From Lentibacillus amyloliquefaciens (GTDB lineage: Bacteria > Bacillota > Bacilli > Bacillales > Amphibacillaceae), in contig NZ_CP013862.1 of the NCBI RefSeq assembly GCF_001307805.1, forward strand, positions 1,178,001 through 1,242,000: 64,000 bases of DNA. The letters run 5' to 3'. A model generated the notes under the pieces. That model saw only the letters and a list, made by a program, of their open reading frames with translations, was not told the origin of the DNA and did not search any database. This document shows, piece by piece, positions 20,547 through 29,713 of this stretch. The position numbers and the translations under genes were made by a program. Numbering within the stretch: the stretch's first letter is position 1; each line of letters opens with the position of its first letter.

Positions 20547-21287
20547 TTATGAACGGTGAAAATGCGGAAGCGGTTCTCTTTTATGAGTCGTACGCTTGTG
20601 CATATCTTCAATAATTTTTTTGTCCTCTTCAGGGATTTCTTCACCTTTCAGATAAGCATCAATTTTATCATAAGTGGTGCCCATTTCATCTTCATCTGTC
20701 TGACCTTCCCAAAGGTCTGCGCTTGGTTTTTTGCCCAAAATATCAGGATGGACACCTAGAAATTCTCCCATTTCTCTTACTTCCTGTTTTGTGAATTCCA
20801 GTAATGGCAAAATATCAACACCGCCATCACCATATTTTGTGAAATAACCGGTGTACCACTCTGAAACATTATCAGTACCAACCACTAAATAATTATAATG
20901 GGCAGAGAGCGTATACAATGTACTCATTCTTAATCTCGCCCGAAGATTGGCACCTGCAAGCTGGTCACTTTCCTCGTTAAAAGCATTCCCTTGTTTTAAT
21001 TGTTTACTGATACTGGAATACATTGCTTCATGCGGTTCGGTCAAATCTATTGTGACATCATTGATTCCGGAACGTTCGATGACTTTGTTGGCATGGTCCA
21101 TGTCCCGTAGTTTTGTATTAAGCGGCAGCATAACGCCCAGTGAATTGTCAGGAAAAGCACGCTGAATCAGATGGGCGACAACAGCTGAATCCAACCCGCC
21201 GCTGACACCAACCAATAATCCATTTAAGCCAGCTTCTTCAACCCTTTCCTGAAGCCATTTAACAATTTCATCGACTATTTTTTGCAC
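20547..21287 (-). CDS. nadE: ammonia-dependent NAD synthetase
   Basis: Amidates nicotinate adenine dinucleotide to NAD+ using NH3 and ATP. 246 aa with the PP-loop GVSGGLDSAVVAHL, the NaAD-binding VVGTDNVSEWYTGYFTKYG and the C-terminal KREPLPHF. The ribosome site AAGGTGAT fixes the start as the GTG at 21287, not the ATG eight codons upstream. In B. subtilis nadE lies elsewhere; here it sits between two sporulation genes. Confidence 0.93.
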   Translation of the reverse strand: MQKIVDEIVKWLQERVEEAGLNGLLVGVSGGLDSAVVAHLIQRAFPDNSLGVMLPLNTKLRDMDHANKVIERSGINDVTIDLTEPHEAMYSSISKQLKQGNAFNEESDQLAGANLRARLRMSTLYTLSAHYNYLVVGTDNVSEWYTGYFTKYGDGGVDILPLLEFTKQEVREMGEFLGVHPDILGKKPSADLWEGQTDEDEMGTTYDKIDAYLKGEEIPEEDKKIIEDMHKRTTHKREPLPHFHRS

Positions 21288-21381
21288 GATTATCACCTTG
21301 CTTTTTATCATTTTAATATCAGTTTAGCATGTTTACATCAGTTTTTAAAAAGTATTGCCGCCTGCGGGGGCTTTTTAATGA

Positions 21382-21420
21382 CAAAAAAGAAGCGAGATGA
21401 TTAATATTCATCTCGTTTCC
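21382..21420 (-). terminator. terminator of safA
   Basis: CGAGATGA and TCATCTCG form a stem around TTAATAT. On the minus strand it is followed by a T run (AAAAAA on plus at its left), just past the safA stop. Confidence 0.8.
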
Positions 21421-21430
21421 TTGGTTAAAA

Positions 21431-22351
21431 TTATTCATTTGACGACTCATCTTCTTCTTTACGGAAGTTTTCATGGAAACCAGGAGGCTTTGGCATGTGG
21501 TCACCGGAGAACTGCTGGTGCGGGTGGTGAGGCATTTGATTGTAATGAAAGCCTTGCTGCATATTTGCCGGATGCATGGCTCCCGGTGAATTATATGAAT
21601 TACAACCCGGATCCAGCATCGGTTTCGGCGGCATTTCCAGTGGTTCAGAAGACTTCATCATATCTCCCGGATGCATTGGCATAGACTTTTGATTCATTTG
21701 CTGCATTGGTGCCTGCGTATAGGGCATAGACTCCATCATCGGCTGTTGATTCATTGGCATCTGGATGGGATGCTGATGGATTGGCATAGGCATTGGTTGT
21801 GGCCCGCCGCATCCGCAATCATTTTGCATTGGTGCCACAGGGTGCATATGAGGCATTGGCGGCGGCATATGGTGATAAGGCTGTATGCCGGGTAATGGCG
21901 GCTGCTTCTGGTAATGCATCATCTGCTGCTTTTCAAGAGATTCATCTTCCGGTTTAAAATCATCCGGCATCTTCGGAGGACTTGGAAAGTCATGCATTTT
22001 ATGCTCCATTGACGGCATTTTTGGTTTCATAGGTATTTGGGGCTTTATATCAGTTGGCTGTTTAACATCATCCTCTTCAATAACCGGCATTGGTTGTGGT
22101 GATGTGTCTTTGTAGGGTTTTTCAGCATCTGGTTTCTGTTTTTCTTTTTGAGATATTGTCTTATGCTCCCCTTCTTTTTTCACAGGTTTAGATGTCGCTG
22201 GAATTTTAATTTTCATACCCGGCATAACCATATCCGGACTGGATAACTGCGGATTCAGCTGTTTCACTTTTTCAAAGTCAACTCCGTACTGATTAGCTAT
22301 TTCCCATAATGTATCACCTTTTTGGACAATATGAATCTTCAATTCAAACAT
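21431..22351 (-). CDS. safA: SafA-like spore coat morphogenetic protein, LysM + Met/Pro/His-rich tail
   Basis: 306 aa. The N-terminal LysM domain (residues 4-48: HIVQKGDTLWEIA, LNPQLSSPDMVMPGMKIKIP) binds cortex peptidoglycan. The remaining 250 residues are low complexity, rich in Met, Pro, His and Gln, with a CGCGG cluster. B. subtilis SafA has the same plan, directs inner-coat assembly and is recruited through SpoVID, also present here (42161). The start is the ATG at 22351 behind AAAGGAGC; the frame open upstream runs through the pheA terminator. Confidence 0.85.
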   Translation of the reverse strand: MFELKIHIVQKGDTLWEIANQYGVDFEKVKQLNPQLSSPDMVMPGMKIKIPATSKPVKKEGEHKTISQKEKQKPDAEKPYKDTSPQPMPVIEEDDVKQPTDIKPQIPMKPKMPSMEHKMHDFPSPPKMPDDFKPEDESLEKQQMMHYQKQPPLPGIQPYHHMPPPMPHMHPVAPMQNDCGCGGPQPMPMPIHQHPIQMPMNQQPMMESMPYTQAPMQQMNQKSMPMHPGDMMKSSEPLEMPPKPMLDPGCNSYNSPGAMHPANMQQGFHYNQMPHHPHQQFSGDHMPKPPGFHENFRKEEDESSNE

Positions 22352-22436
22352 GCTCCTTTCATTCCAGAATCTAACTGGGCTAAACACTCCAGTATCAACA
22401 TATGCAGATGATAGGCAAATGTTGAACTGAAATACT

Positions 22437-22477
22437 AAAAAAACCGCCTGCTCTAATAACGAGCAGACGGTTTTTTT
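22437..22477 (-). terminator. terminator of pheA
   Basis: AAAAAACCG-CTGCTC / GAGCAG-CGGTTTTTTT hairpin overlapping the pheA stop; symmetrical, and could also act on plus-strand transcripts. Confidence 0.88.
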
Positions 22478-23327
22478 ACAAGTCCATCTGGTAAACGGGG
22501 TATGTGCCCAGAATTGTAACATTGCAGCCAAGTGCTTCTAATTCTGCTTTTACACCCGGGAATAGAACATCGTCAAAAGGCTGATTCACATCAACGATAA
22601 AGAAGTAATTCCCTAATCCTGTTTTCATCGGCCTGGACTCAATTTTTGAAAGGTTCATTTTTCGCCATGCAAAAGCAGCAAGAACTTGATACAGTGCCCC
22701 GGCATAGTCACTTGGAAGTGTGATCAGCAGGCTGGTCTTTTCTGTTTCAGCTTCATGATTGATACTTGCAATATTTTTATCTTTGGCAAGTACAAGGAAT
22801 CGTGTATGATTGTTCGGATAATCATGAATGTTTTCCGTATGAATTCTCAGTCCGTATTCGTTTGCTGCTAAACTATTGCCGATAGCTGCTATATCTTCAC
22901 TGCTGTTACTGACAATTTCTGCAGCCCTGCCGGTAGAGGTAGTGAAACCCATATCAGCATCAGGCATATGCAAATGCAAAAATTGATGGCACTGTGCAAT
23001 AGCATGGCTATGTGAATAAACATTTGTCACCTTGCTCAAATCGCCTGAAAAGTCAGGAGAAACGAGCAAATGCTGCTGTATTGGAACAACAATCTCCGCA
23101 ATAATCGGCAGTCTTGCCTGGTGAACCAGATAATCAACCGTTAATTGCACTGTCCCCTCAATCGCATTTTCCAGCGGCACAACACCTGCATCCATTTGAT
23201 CATTGAAAACCGCATCAATACATTCCGGAATCGTCGTAAAACTCTGTGTTTCTACACCATTAAAAGCTGTATCAACCGCCAGTTTAGTAAACGTCCCGCG
23301 CGGTCCTAAATATCCTATCTTTACCAT
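22476..23327 (-). CDS. pheA: prephenate dehydratase
   Basis: Converts prephenate to phenylpyruvate, the last committed step to phenylalanine. 283 aa: periplasmic-binding-like catalytic halves (GYLGPRGTFTKLA, PLENAIEGTVQ, TSTGRAAEI) and a C-terminal ACT domain (LSKIESRPMKTGLGNYFF), which confers Phe feedback inhibition in this family. The ATG at 23327 follows GGGGGAAG. It lies six bases or so from obg. B. subtilis has pheB between obg and pheA; here it is absent. Confidence 0.95.
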   Translation of the reverse strand: MVKIGYLGPRGTFTKLAVDTAFNGVETQSFTTIPECIDAVFNDQMDAGVVPLENAIEGTVQLTVDYLVHQARLPIIAEIVVPIQQHLLVSPDFSGDLSKVTNVYSHSHAIAQCHQFLHLHMPDADMGFTTSTGRAAEIVSNSSEDIAAIGNSLAANEYGLRIHTENIHDYPNNHTRFLVLAKDKNIASINHEAETEKTSLLITLPSDYAGALYQVLAAFAWRKMNLSKIESRPMKTGLGNYFFIVDVNQPFDDVLFPGVKAELEALGCNVTILGTYPVYQMDL

Positions 23328-23356
23328 CTCATACTTCCCCCTGTCTTCCACGACAC

Positions 23357-24637
23357 TTATTCAATAAATTCAAATTCAAAATCCAGTAACCTGATCGTAT
23401 CGCCGTCTTTGGCTCCCCGCTTACGCAAAGCATCATCCACACCCATACCGCGCAGCTGCCGGGCAAAACGCTGAATGGCTTCATCTTTTGTGAAATCAGT
23501 CATTTTAAACAGTCTCTCGAGTTTTGCACCTGATAAGACGTAGGCACCATCCGGATCTCTTGTGATTGTAAATGGTGTTTCTTCTTTTTGATATCGATAA
23601 ACAACCTGTTCTTCTGATTTTTCAATTTCCTCGGTTTGCCGGGGAGTCCTATCCAGAAGATCTGCCAGTGCAAACACTGCGTCACGCAGGCCTTCTTTCG
23701 TTAACGCTGAAATCGGATAAACCGGATAGTTATCATTTAGCTTTTCTTTGAATTTCTTAAGATTTTCTTCCGCCCCTGGCATATCCATTTTGTTTGCAAC
23801 GATAATCTGCGGGCGCTCTTTCAATTTCAGGTCATATTCCTGCAATTCATGATTGATTTTTTTAAAATCCTCAAATGGGTCTCTTTGTTCAATACTTGCC
23901 ATATCAACGACATGCAGAATAACGCGTGTCCGTTCAACATGGCGCAAAAACTGATGCCCCAGCCCAACGCCTTCATGTGCACCTTCAATTAAACCTGGCA
24001 GATCAGCCATCACAAAACTTCGCTGGTCACCTGTGTCAACAACACCCAAATTCGGTGCAAGCGTCGTAAAATGGTATTCAGCTGTTTTTGGCTTTGCGGC
24101 ACTCACAACTGACAGTAATGTGGACTTGCCGGCACTTGGAAAACCGACCAAACCAACGTCAGCGATTAACTTCAATTCAACTTTTATCTGCCGCTCCTGT
24201 CCCGGCTCGCCATTTTCGGAAAGTTCGGGTGCAGGATTCTTGGCCGATGCGAAGCGTGAATTACCGCGGCCTCCACGGCCACCCTTGGCGATCACAGCTT
24301 CCTGGCCATGTTCTGTTAAGTCTGCAATCACTTCTCCCGTGTCTTCATCACTTACTGTGGTGCCAGGCGGCACATCGACCATTAACGCCTCGGCATTACG
24401 TCCGTGCTTATTTTTGCCCATGCCGTTTTCACCGCGTTTTGCTTTATAATGACGATTATAGCGGAAATCCATTAATGTATTCAATCCTTCATCAACTTTA
24501 AAGATAATATCACCGCCATTACCGCCATCACCGCCGGCAGGTCCGCCTTTAGGCACATATATCTCCCGCCGGTAAGCAGCAATTCCATCTCCGCCATCAC
24601 CGGCTTTTACATAAACACTAACCTGATCTACAAACAT
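23357..24637 (-). CDS. obg: Obg-family GTPase (ribosome assembly, stress, sporulation)
   Basis: Essential GTPase acting in 50S maturation and linked in B. subtilis to the stress and sporulation phosphorelay. 426 aa: glycine-rich Obg fold ([12 protein letters not shown]), G domain with Walker [16 protein letters not shown] and NKMD, and a C-terminal OCT domain. The ATG at 24637 has GAGGTGG upstream. It lies 12 bases after spo0B, the classical spo0B-obg pair. Confidence 0.97.
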   Translation of the reverse strand: MFVDQVSVYVKAGDGGDGIAAYRREIYVPKGGPAGGDGGNGGDIIFKVDEGLNTLMDFRYNRHYKAKRGENGMGKNKHGRNAEALMVDVPPGTTVSDEDTGEVIADLTEHGQEAVIAKGGRGGRGNSRFASAKNPAPELSENGEPGQERQIKVELKLIADVGLVGFPSAGKSTLLSVVSAAKPKTAEYHFTTLAPNLGVVDTGDQRSFVMADLPGLIEGAHEGVGLGHQFLRHVERTRVILHVVDMASIEQRDPFEDFKKINHELQEYDLKLKERPQIIVANKMDMPGAEENLKKFKEKLNDNYPVYPISALTKEGLRDAVFALADLLDRTPRQTEEIEKSEEQVVYRYQKEETPFTITRDPDGAYVLSGAKLERLFKMTDFTKDEAIQRFARQLRGMGVDDALRKRGAKDGDTIRLLDFEFEFIE

Positions 24638-24649
24638 TCAATATCCACC

Positions 24650-25165
24650 TCATTCGCATATAACGCTGACAGTACATTTTAAGTCATTTCCCTCTTTATA
24701 TATGGCTATCTCTTGATTTTCATTTTTACTTTGTATCTCCTGCAAACAGTCCTTTACAGTGAATTCCAATTGTATCTCTTTGAAAGATAAATCATAAAGC
24801 CGTACATTCAGTTCATATAATGCCATCTCATCAGTAAGCATTTCAATTTTTTCCATCATTTGATCACAACGTTTCACAAGAAGCTCGTCTACTGGCTGTA
24901 AATCATTGTTTTCGCTATCTATATGGTATGTTAAACGAAAATTCGTATGTAAAGACTCAAATTGAAGTAAATATAAAGCAAAAGCCGGTACATGTAAATT
25001 GACGAGTTTTCTTTCTTCTTCCAAGTAAGCCATAAAATGGTTTAATTTTTGCATGACTTTGTCAGTTTTCCCCATGCTCGCATAGCCATGAATGATTTGT
25101 AAATGGTTCATTAAATTATGCCGATAATGCCGGAGAAGCTGAATGACCTTCTCCTCTTCCATCAT
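24650..25165 (-). CDS. spo0B: sporulation initiation phosphotransferase Spo0B
   Basis: Relays phosphate from Spo0F to Spo0A in the sporulation phosphorelay. About 171 aa. The N-terminal helical hairpin carries RHNLMNHLQIIHGYASMG with the phospho-accepting histidine near residue 16, followed by a degenerate kinase-like domain. Sequence is poorly conserved in this family, so the call leans on the His motif and on the spo0B-obg arrangement. Two adjacent ATGs (25165, 25162) follow GGGGGG; the second is better spaced. Confidence 0.88.
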   Translation of the reverse strand: MMEEEKVIQLLRHYRHNLMNHLQIIHGYASMGKTDKVMQKLNHFMAYLEEERKLVNLHVPAFALYLLQFESLHTNFRLTYHIDSENNDLQPVDELLVKRCDQMMEKIEMLTDEMALYELNVRLYDLSFKEIQLEFTVKDCLQEIQSKNENQEIAIYKEGNDLKCTVSVICE

Positions 25166-25275
25166 TCGCCCCCCTACATGTGAAACCGGATAAACTTTTC
25201 TATTTATGCATGGTCAATAATAAAGAAATTATAGCAAATTTAACGCTTAAAATCACTTTATTCAGTAAATGTATG

Positions 25276-25310
25276 TAAAAAGACTCCAGCCAACAACTGA
25301 CTGGAGCCTG
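25276..25310 (-). terminator. terminator of rplU-prp-rpmA
   Basis: Minus strand: GGCTCCAG ... CTGGAGTC then TTTTT, 15 bases past the rpmA stop. It cuts the ribosomal protein unit off from spo0B. Confidence 0.88.
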
Positions 25311-25324
25311 TTTATTTGCTAAGG

Positions 25325-25615
25325 TTATGCTTCTTGAGCAACCGGGAGAACACTTACTTTTTTACGGTAACGGCCGATGCGTTCGTATTTTACAACACCA
25401 TCAACTTTGGAGAACAATGTATCGTCTCCGCCGATTCCAACGTTCACACCCGGATAAACTTTCGTACCGCGCTGACGGTAAAGAATACTTCCGCCGCTGA
25501 CGAATTGACCATCGGCACGTTTTGCACCAAGGCGTTTTGATTCTGAATCACGGCCGTTTTTTGTACTTCCGGCACCTTTTTTCTGTGAGAAAAACTGCAA
25601 ATCCAAATGTAGCAT
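25325..25615 (-). CDS. rpmA: 50S ribosomal protein L27 with Prp-cleaved N-terminal extension
   Basis: 96 aa. Starts [14 protein letters not shown]: the LQFF/S motif is the Firmicute L27 extension that the protease Prp removes before L27 enters the ribosome. The mature part has the conserved [17 protein letters not shown]. The ATG at 25615 follows GGGAGGTG. prp is the gene immediately upstream in the same operon. Confidence 0.98.
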   Translation of the reverse strand: MLHLDLQFFSQKKGAGSTKNGRDSESKRLGAKRADGQFVSGGSILYRQRGTKVYPGVNVGIGGDDTLFSKVDGVVKYERIGRYRKKVSVLPVAQEA

Positions 25616-25629
25616 TCTGTTGCACCTCC

Positions 25630-25959
25630 CTATTGCTGCTTAACATTTATAAATTCATTGTACTCGCGTTCAATTGTTTGCAGGGAGACAAGCATCCCTT
25701 CCAGCAAGAGCTGAACTTTTCCCATCGCTTCATTCGGAACATTATCAGGAACCGTCACTCGAAGAAAGCCGCCCTCGTCCCCCTGTTCAATTTTCAAATC
25801 TACCTCACTTAATGTCAGAACTGCATTAACCGCGCCAAATGATACAGATGAAACCCCTGCACATACTAAGTCATAGCCATAAGGGCCACTTTCAGCATGC
25901 CCTGACAGTTCGAACTGTTTAATTTGGTTGTTTTTCCGGTTAACACTGACATTAATCAT
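25630..25959 (-). CDS. prp: ribosomal-processing cysteine protease Prp
   Basis: About 109 aa cysteine protease that trims the L27 N-terminus. Catalytic residues are visible as His in SGHAESG and Cys in DLVCAGVS. The start is ATG 25959, six bases after AAGGA; a TTG two codons upstream overlaps the spacing region. It lies between rplU and rpmA, as in other Firmicutes. Confidence 0.93.
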   Translation of the reverse strand: MINVSVNRKNNQIKQFELSGHAESGPYGYDLVCAGVSSVSFGAVNAVLTLSEVDLKIEQGDEGGFLRVTVPDNVPNEAMGKVQLLLEGMLVSLQTIEREYNEFINVKQQ

Positions 25960-25970
25960 AAACAATCCTT

Positions 25971-26279
25971 CTATGCATTGATTTTATCAATGACCAATTT
26001 GGTATAAGGCTGACGATGTCCTTGTTTACGATGGTAGTTTTTCTTTGGCTTGTATTTAAAAACAGTGATTTTCTTCTTACGTCCCTGTTTTTCAACTTTT
26101 GCCGTTACAGTTGCACCATCAACGTATGGAGCACCTACTTTAGCATCGTCACCGCCGACGAACAAAACTTTATCAAATGTCACAGATTCATCTGTGTCAG
26201 CTGTCACTTTTTCAACGTAAATCTCTTGTCCTTCAGTGACTTTGATCTGCTTGCCGCCTGTTTCAATGATTGCGTACAT
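25971..26279 (-). CDS. rplU: 50S ribosomal protein L21
   Basis: 102 aa: [14 protein letters not shown] and the C-terminal [17 protein letters not shown] are diagnostic. The ATG at 26279 follows GGGAGGTG; the longer frame reads into the structured leader and is rejected. First gene of rplU-prp-rpmA. Confidence 0.98.
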   Translation of the reverse strand: MYAIIETGGKQIKVTEGQEIYVEKVTADTDESVTFDKVLFVGGDDAKVGAPYVDGATVTAKVEKQGRKKKITVFKYKPKKNYHRKQGHRQPYTKLVIDKINA

Positions 26280-26289
26280 ACTTGCACCT

Positions 26290-26395
26290 CCCTGATTACT
26301 AAGACTCGCCATGCAGGCATTCCTGTTTGTTGTTGTTCAAAAGGAATTCAGAAGCCTGTTCTGAGCGGTTGTAGCACTGGTGCTACGATGAATAA
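26290..26395 (-). ncRNA. L21 leader (r-protein autoregulatory RNA)
   Basis: Between the promoter and rplU the RNA can form a GTAGCACC/GTGCTAC hairpin and a longer stem pairing CAGGC and ATTCCT with AGGAAT and GCCTG. The place and shape fit the L21 leader known upstream of rplU in Bacilli. Exact ends and the protein-binding mode are not proven from sequence. Confidence 0.65.
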
Positions 26396-26402
26396 CGTAT
26401 AA

Positions 26403-26432
26403 ATATTACCATGTAATGATTGCGCTTGTCAA
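26403..26432 (-). promoter_or_regulatory. sigma-A promoter of rplU-prp-rpmA
   Basis: Minus strand TTGACA (26432-26427), an 18-base spacer, then TAATAT (26408-26403). Near-consensus. Confidence 0.8.
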
Positions 26433-26448
26433 GAATGATTCTAAGCTG

Positions 26449-27312
26449 TCACGATACATGGCTGACAATATCACCTGCCGTTTTCCGGTATTGCCGATCA
26501 TGGAAATAACTGTGCAGACATTCCGCTTCGTTCAGCTGATAACGTCTGCCGTTTGCAAGTGTAACATAAATCGTATGGTTCTTATCCCGATGGAAAAGAT
26601 TGAAGACGTCCATCAGCATAGTATCGAATGGGATATCAATTGAACGAAAACGATTTAAACGGGTTTTGCCCTCGTACCGATGCAGCAAGAATCGGACAAA
26701 CACATAATATCGCTGCTTCCAATCTTTTCTGTTGTCCATAAGTAAAAATGAGAACAAAAGAAACGCGCTGAGTGTAAACGAAACAAATGAAAACAAGGCA
26801 ACAACTGCGATCATATTGATACAAAAAGAGAGAATAATCGTAAAGCCATATGATTTACGAAACGGCATAACTTCTGAAAAAATCAAAAACATCAATTTTC
26901 CCCCGTCCAATGGCCAAATTGGGAGCAGATTAAACAAAAGTATGACCGTATTATAAAAATAAGCCATCTCAATAACAGACGGCACGAGTGCTTGAGTCCC
27001 TGAGATAATAAAAATCAAGCCATAAATCAAGACATGCTGAAGTGGTCCGGAAAGTGTCACGAGCACTTCTTCATGAAATGGTCTTGTGCCATTTTCGTCC
27101 GTTTCCATAACACCGCCAAACACCCATAACATAATGCCGCGGACCCGCCAGCCAAATATTTTTGCCGCAGTAAAATGACCGAGTTCATGAAGCAGCACAA
27201 TGACCAGTATCGTCAGCAAATCAATAAATGTTCCTGTTAAAAACGAAATGATAATAAATATTAACAGAACCGGATGGATGTGGATCTGGGGCAGCCATTT
27301 AACGGTTGTCAT
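26449..27312 (-). CDS. spoIVFB: stage IV sporulation protein FB, site-2 intramembrane metalloprotease
   Basis: Membrane zinc protease that cleaves pro-sigma-K in the mother cell. 287 aa, about six TM segments in the first 190 residues. The zinc motif HELGHF and the third ligand in LLPIWPLDGGK are visible; a C-terminal CBS-like cytoplasmic part follows. Start ATG 27312 after AGGTGATTC (a TTG just before is possible). Its 5' end overlaps the 3' end of spoIVFA, its partner and inhibitor. Confidence 0.93.
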   Translation of the reverse strand: MTTVKWLPQIHIHPVLLIFIIISFLTGTFIDLLTILVIVLLHELGHFTAAKIFGWRVRGIMLWVFGGVMETDENGTRPFHEEVLVTLSGPLQHVLIYGLIFIISGTQALVPSVIEMAYFYNTVILLFNLLPIWPLDGGKLMFLIFSEVMPFRKSYGFTIILSFCINMIAVVALFSFVSFTLSAFLLFSFLLMDNRKDWKQRYYVFVRFLLHRYEGKTRLNRFRSIDIPFDTMLMDVFNLFHRDKNHTIYVTLANGRRYQLNEAECLHSYFHDRQYRKTAGDIVSHVS

Positions 27313-28069
27313 CAACTTGAATCACCTGTACAGGATCCACATAATCATTATTTTGCTCGATGGCAAAATAGACACTTTGGTTCTCATCATTCGGAGTAAA
27401 TAGTCCCAGCTTTTGGCTATTATCGATAAACTGATAAAGATGGACATCGATGGAACTTAAGTTTCCATAAACCGTTTCACTATTATCAGGATGTTGCACA
27501 ATAACGGTCTTGCCCGTGTCCGATGTCTTTCCTGCAAAGGTAACAACACCTTCCTGTAAGGCAGAAACATTCGTTTCCTCATCAGGGGCAAGCATTATCC
27601 CTTTACCGTTAGATTGAAATGTTTCGGAAACAGCGCCGTTTACAGGAAATGCTAAAGCTTGTCCATTATCCTCAGATCCAGAAGACACAGCCATCGGTGC
27701 GCCGAATGTTTCCTGATACCATTGATTAACACGTGCAAATGGGAACTCCTCGGTCAGCGTGTTTGCAGCCCAGGTTTTTGGGCCGGAAAGAAATTCTGTA
27801 TCCGTCTGGAATAAAAGCGCTGCAGCGAAAAACAGCATGATTGACAATATCCCTTTAACGGCAATTCCAGTAACTCGCCTATTGAGCCCCTTTACCGAAA
27901 AACGATCGTCCGTGAAAACGGGAAAATAGCCATGTTTCTCTTCCTCTTCCGGAAAAGGCGGCGGCGCAATCTTTTTTCCCGACTGGCGGATGGATGTTAT
28001 ACCACGTTCTTTTTTGCGCTGGTTAATTGATCTTCTTACCCTTTTTACGCCTTTATTCATTTTGCTCAC
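27299..28069 (-). CDS. spoIVFA: stage IV sporulation protein FA
   Basis: Holds SpoIVFB inactive with BofA until the forespore signal arrives. 256 aa: a basic cytoplasmic N-terminus, one TM segment (residues about 70-87), then an external M23-like domain (KGIMLAPDEE, GKTVIVQHPDNSETVYGNL). The M23 zinc ligands look degenerate, as expected for this family. The GTG at 28069 and the ATG three codons later are both possible starts behind AGGGG. Confidence 0.9.
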   Translation of the reverse strand: MSKMNKGVKRVRRSINQRKKERGITSIRQSGKKIAPPPFPEEEEKHGYFPVFTDDRFSVKGLNRRVTGIAVKGILSIMLFFAAALLFQTDTEFLSGPKTWAANTLTEEFPFARVNQWYQETFGAPMAVSSGSEDNGQALAFPVNGAVSETFQSNGKGIMLAPDEETNVSALQEGVVTFAGKTSDTGKTVIVQHPDNSETVYGNLSSIDVHLYQFIDNSQKLGLFTPNDENQSVYFAIEQNNDYVDPVQVIQVDDNR

Positions 28070-28144
28070 AACCCCTGCAATACTTTTATACGATTCTATG
28101 AGTCAAAAGCAGAAGTTATGCCAGGCTGCACTATGAGGGTATAG

Positions 28145-28190
28145 AAAAAAACATGCATTAAACCGAGCAATCGGTTTAATGCATGCGTTT
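28145..28190 (-). terminator. terminator of minCD
   Basis: GCATTAAACCGA GCAA TCGGTTTAATGC perfect stem, with a T run on the minus strand (AAAAAAA at 28145-28151), right after minD. Confidence 0.9.
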
Positions 28191-28197
28191 CCTTTAA

Positions 28198-28995
28198 TCA
28201 AGAGCGTATTCCAAAAAACTTTTTCACTTTTTGAAACATGCCTTTTTCCTCCTCGAGTGATTGAAGCGGCACTGTTTCGCCGAGTATACGGCGGGCTATG
28301 TTCCGATAGGCCATTGAGACTTTTGAATTCCCTTGAAGCGCAACAGGCTCCCCGGAATTAGAAGCTTTAATGACACTATCATCATCAATGACTATACCAA
28401 TTAGATCAATAGATAGAATTTGAATAATATCATCAATATCCAGCATCTCACCATTCTTCATCATATGATTCCGTATGCGGTTAATCACCAATCGCGGCGG
28501 ATCTACATCCTCGTTTTCCAATAGACCGATAATACGATCAGCATCTCTCACACTGGATTTTTCAGGTGTGGTTATAACAATTGCCTTGTCCGCTGCTGCC
28601 GTTGCGTTTTGAAACCCTTGTTCGATTCCTGCAGGACAGTCAATTATGATATAATCATAGGTTTGCTTTAATTCCTGTACAATTTTGTTCATACCTTCTA
28701 CGGTAACGGCTGATTTATCACTCGTTTGTGCTGCGGGCAAAAGCGCCAGGTCGTCAAAACGTTTATCTTTAATCATTGCCTGAGACAGTTTGCACCGTTC
28801 TTCAATGACGTCCACAATATCATAAATTATACGGTTTTCCAGGCCCATGATGACATCAAGATTGCGAAGACCAATATCTGTATCAATCAGACACACTTTT
28901 TTCTCCATCAGTGCCAAAGCAGTACCAATATTTGCAGTTGTGGTCGTTTTGCCTACGCCGCCTTTACCGGAAGTAACGACTATCGCTTCACCCAT
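28198..28995 (-). CDS. minD: septum site-determining ATPase MinD
   Basis: Membrane-associated ATPase that positions MinC at poles and blocks polar division. 265 aa: deviant Walker A SGKGGVGKTT, IDTDIGLRNLD, IIDCPAGIEQG, and a C-terminal amphipathic membrane-targeting helix (FQKVKKFFGIRS). The ATG at 28995 lies inside the end of minC (8-base overlap) with GGAG upstream, suggesting coupled translation. Confidence 0.97.
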   Translation of the reverse strand: MGEAIVVTSGKGGVGKTTTTANIGTALALMEKKVCLIDTDIGLRNLDVIMGLENRIIYDIVDVIEERCKLSQAMIKDKRFDDLALLPAAQTSDKSAVTVEGMNKIVQELKQTYDYIIIDCPAGIEQGFQNATAAADKAIVITTPEKSSVRDADRIIGLLENEDVDPPRLVINRIRNHMMKNGEMLDIDDIIQILSIDLIGIVIDDDSVIKASNSGEPVALQGNSKVSMAYRNIARRILGETVPLQSLEEEKGMFQKVKKFFGIRS

Positions 28996-29674
28996 TCAGC
29001 ATTCTCCTTTCAAAGCCGCTTATATCTGTTCGTTTGCTGGAAAGAACTTGGAGCCGATCAATGACGATCTTGTTCTGTTCGTCGTCGATAAGTCCGCATT
29101 CCATGTATACACCATCTGTTTCATAGTCAGGCGCGCGGCTTATATAATCTGCTATCCTCAATTGGCTTGGTTTCATATAGGAGGCGGCAATCACTGCTTC
29201 ACGATCACCGTTTTTCCCGGCATGTGCAATTCCCATCAGGCTCCCCATAACAAAAACATTGCCGGTCGCACTAACTTTTCCGCCGGGGTTAACATCACCC
29301 ACCAGCAACAGATCACCAACATTTTCAAGCACCTGACCTGAGCGCACCACTTTATTGACAACCTTAATATCGGTCTCTTCTTTCCATTTTAACGCTTCGT
29401 CCCGGTGTATAACATTAGAATCAAAAACCTCGATTGAAAGACGATTATGTTTCCCGATCAGCTCGTGAAGCTGTTGTTTTTGTTCATCGTTTATATACCT
29501 GTTCCCAAGTTTAACTGTCACCGGGACAATCGGCTCATCTTTTTTTGGATTATATTCGGAAAGCTTTTCGGCAAGCTCGTCTATTGCATAATCAAATGAT
29601 TCCTGATCATTAATGAATAATGTCAGACCATCCTTAGTCCCTTTTATTGTAATCGTTCCATTTCTATCTAACAA
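28988..29674 (-). CDS. minC: septum site-determining protein MinC
   Basis: Inhibits FtsZ assembly when held by MinD. 228 aa: N-terminal domain (ITIKGTKDGLTLFIND) and C-terminal beta-helix (VRSGQVLENVGDLLLVGDV, GNVFVMGSLMGIAHAG). The start is a TTG at 29674 with GAGGTGAG upstream. Follows mreD as in B. subtilis mreBCD-minCD. Confidence 0.95.
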   Translation of the reverse strand: MLDRNGTITIKGTKDGLTLFINDQESFDYAIDELAEKLSEYNPKKDEPIVPVTVKLGNRYINDEQKQQLHELIGKHNRLSIEVFDSNVIHRDEALKWKEETDIKVVNKVVRSGQVLENVGDLLLVGDVNPGGKVSATGNVFVMGSLMGIAHAGKNGDREAVIAASYMKPSQLRIADYISRAPDYETDGVYMECGLIDDEQNKIVIDRLQVLSSKRTDISGFERRMLNG

Positions 29675-29713
29675 GATACGCTCACCTCAATATTTCACCT
29701 TAACATGGAACCA

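Noticed and set aside
21358..21378. GC-rich GCCGCCTGCGGGGGC after nadE promoter side as a terminator
   Set aside because: The stem is imperfect and it lies upstream of nadE, downstream of a better safA terminator; not convincing.
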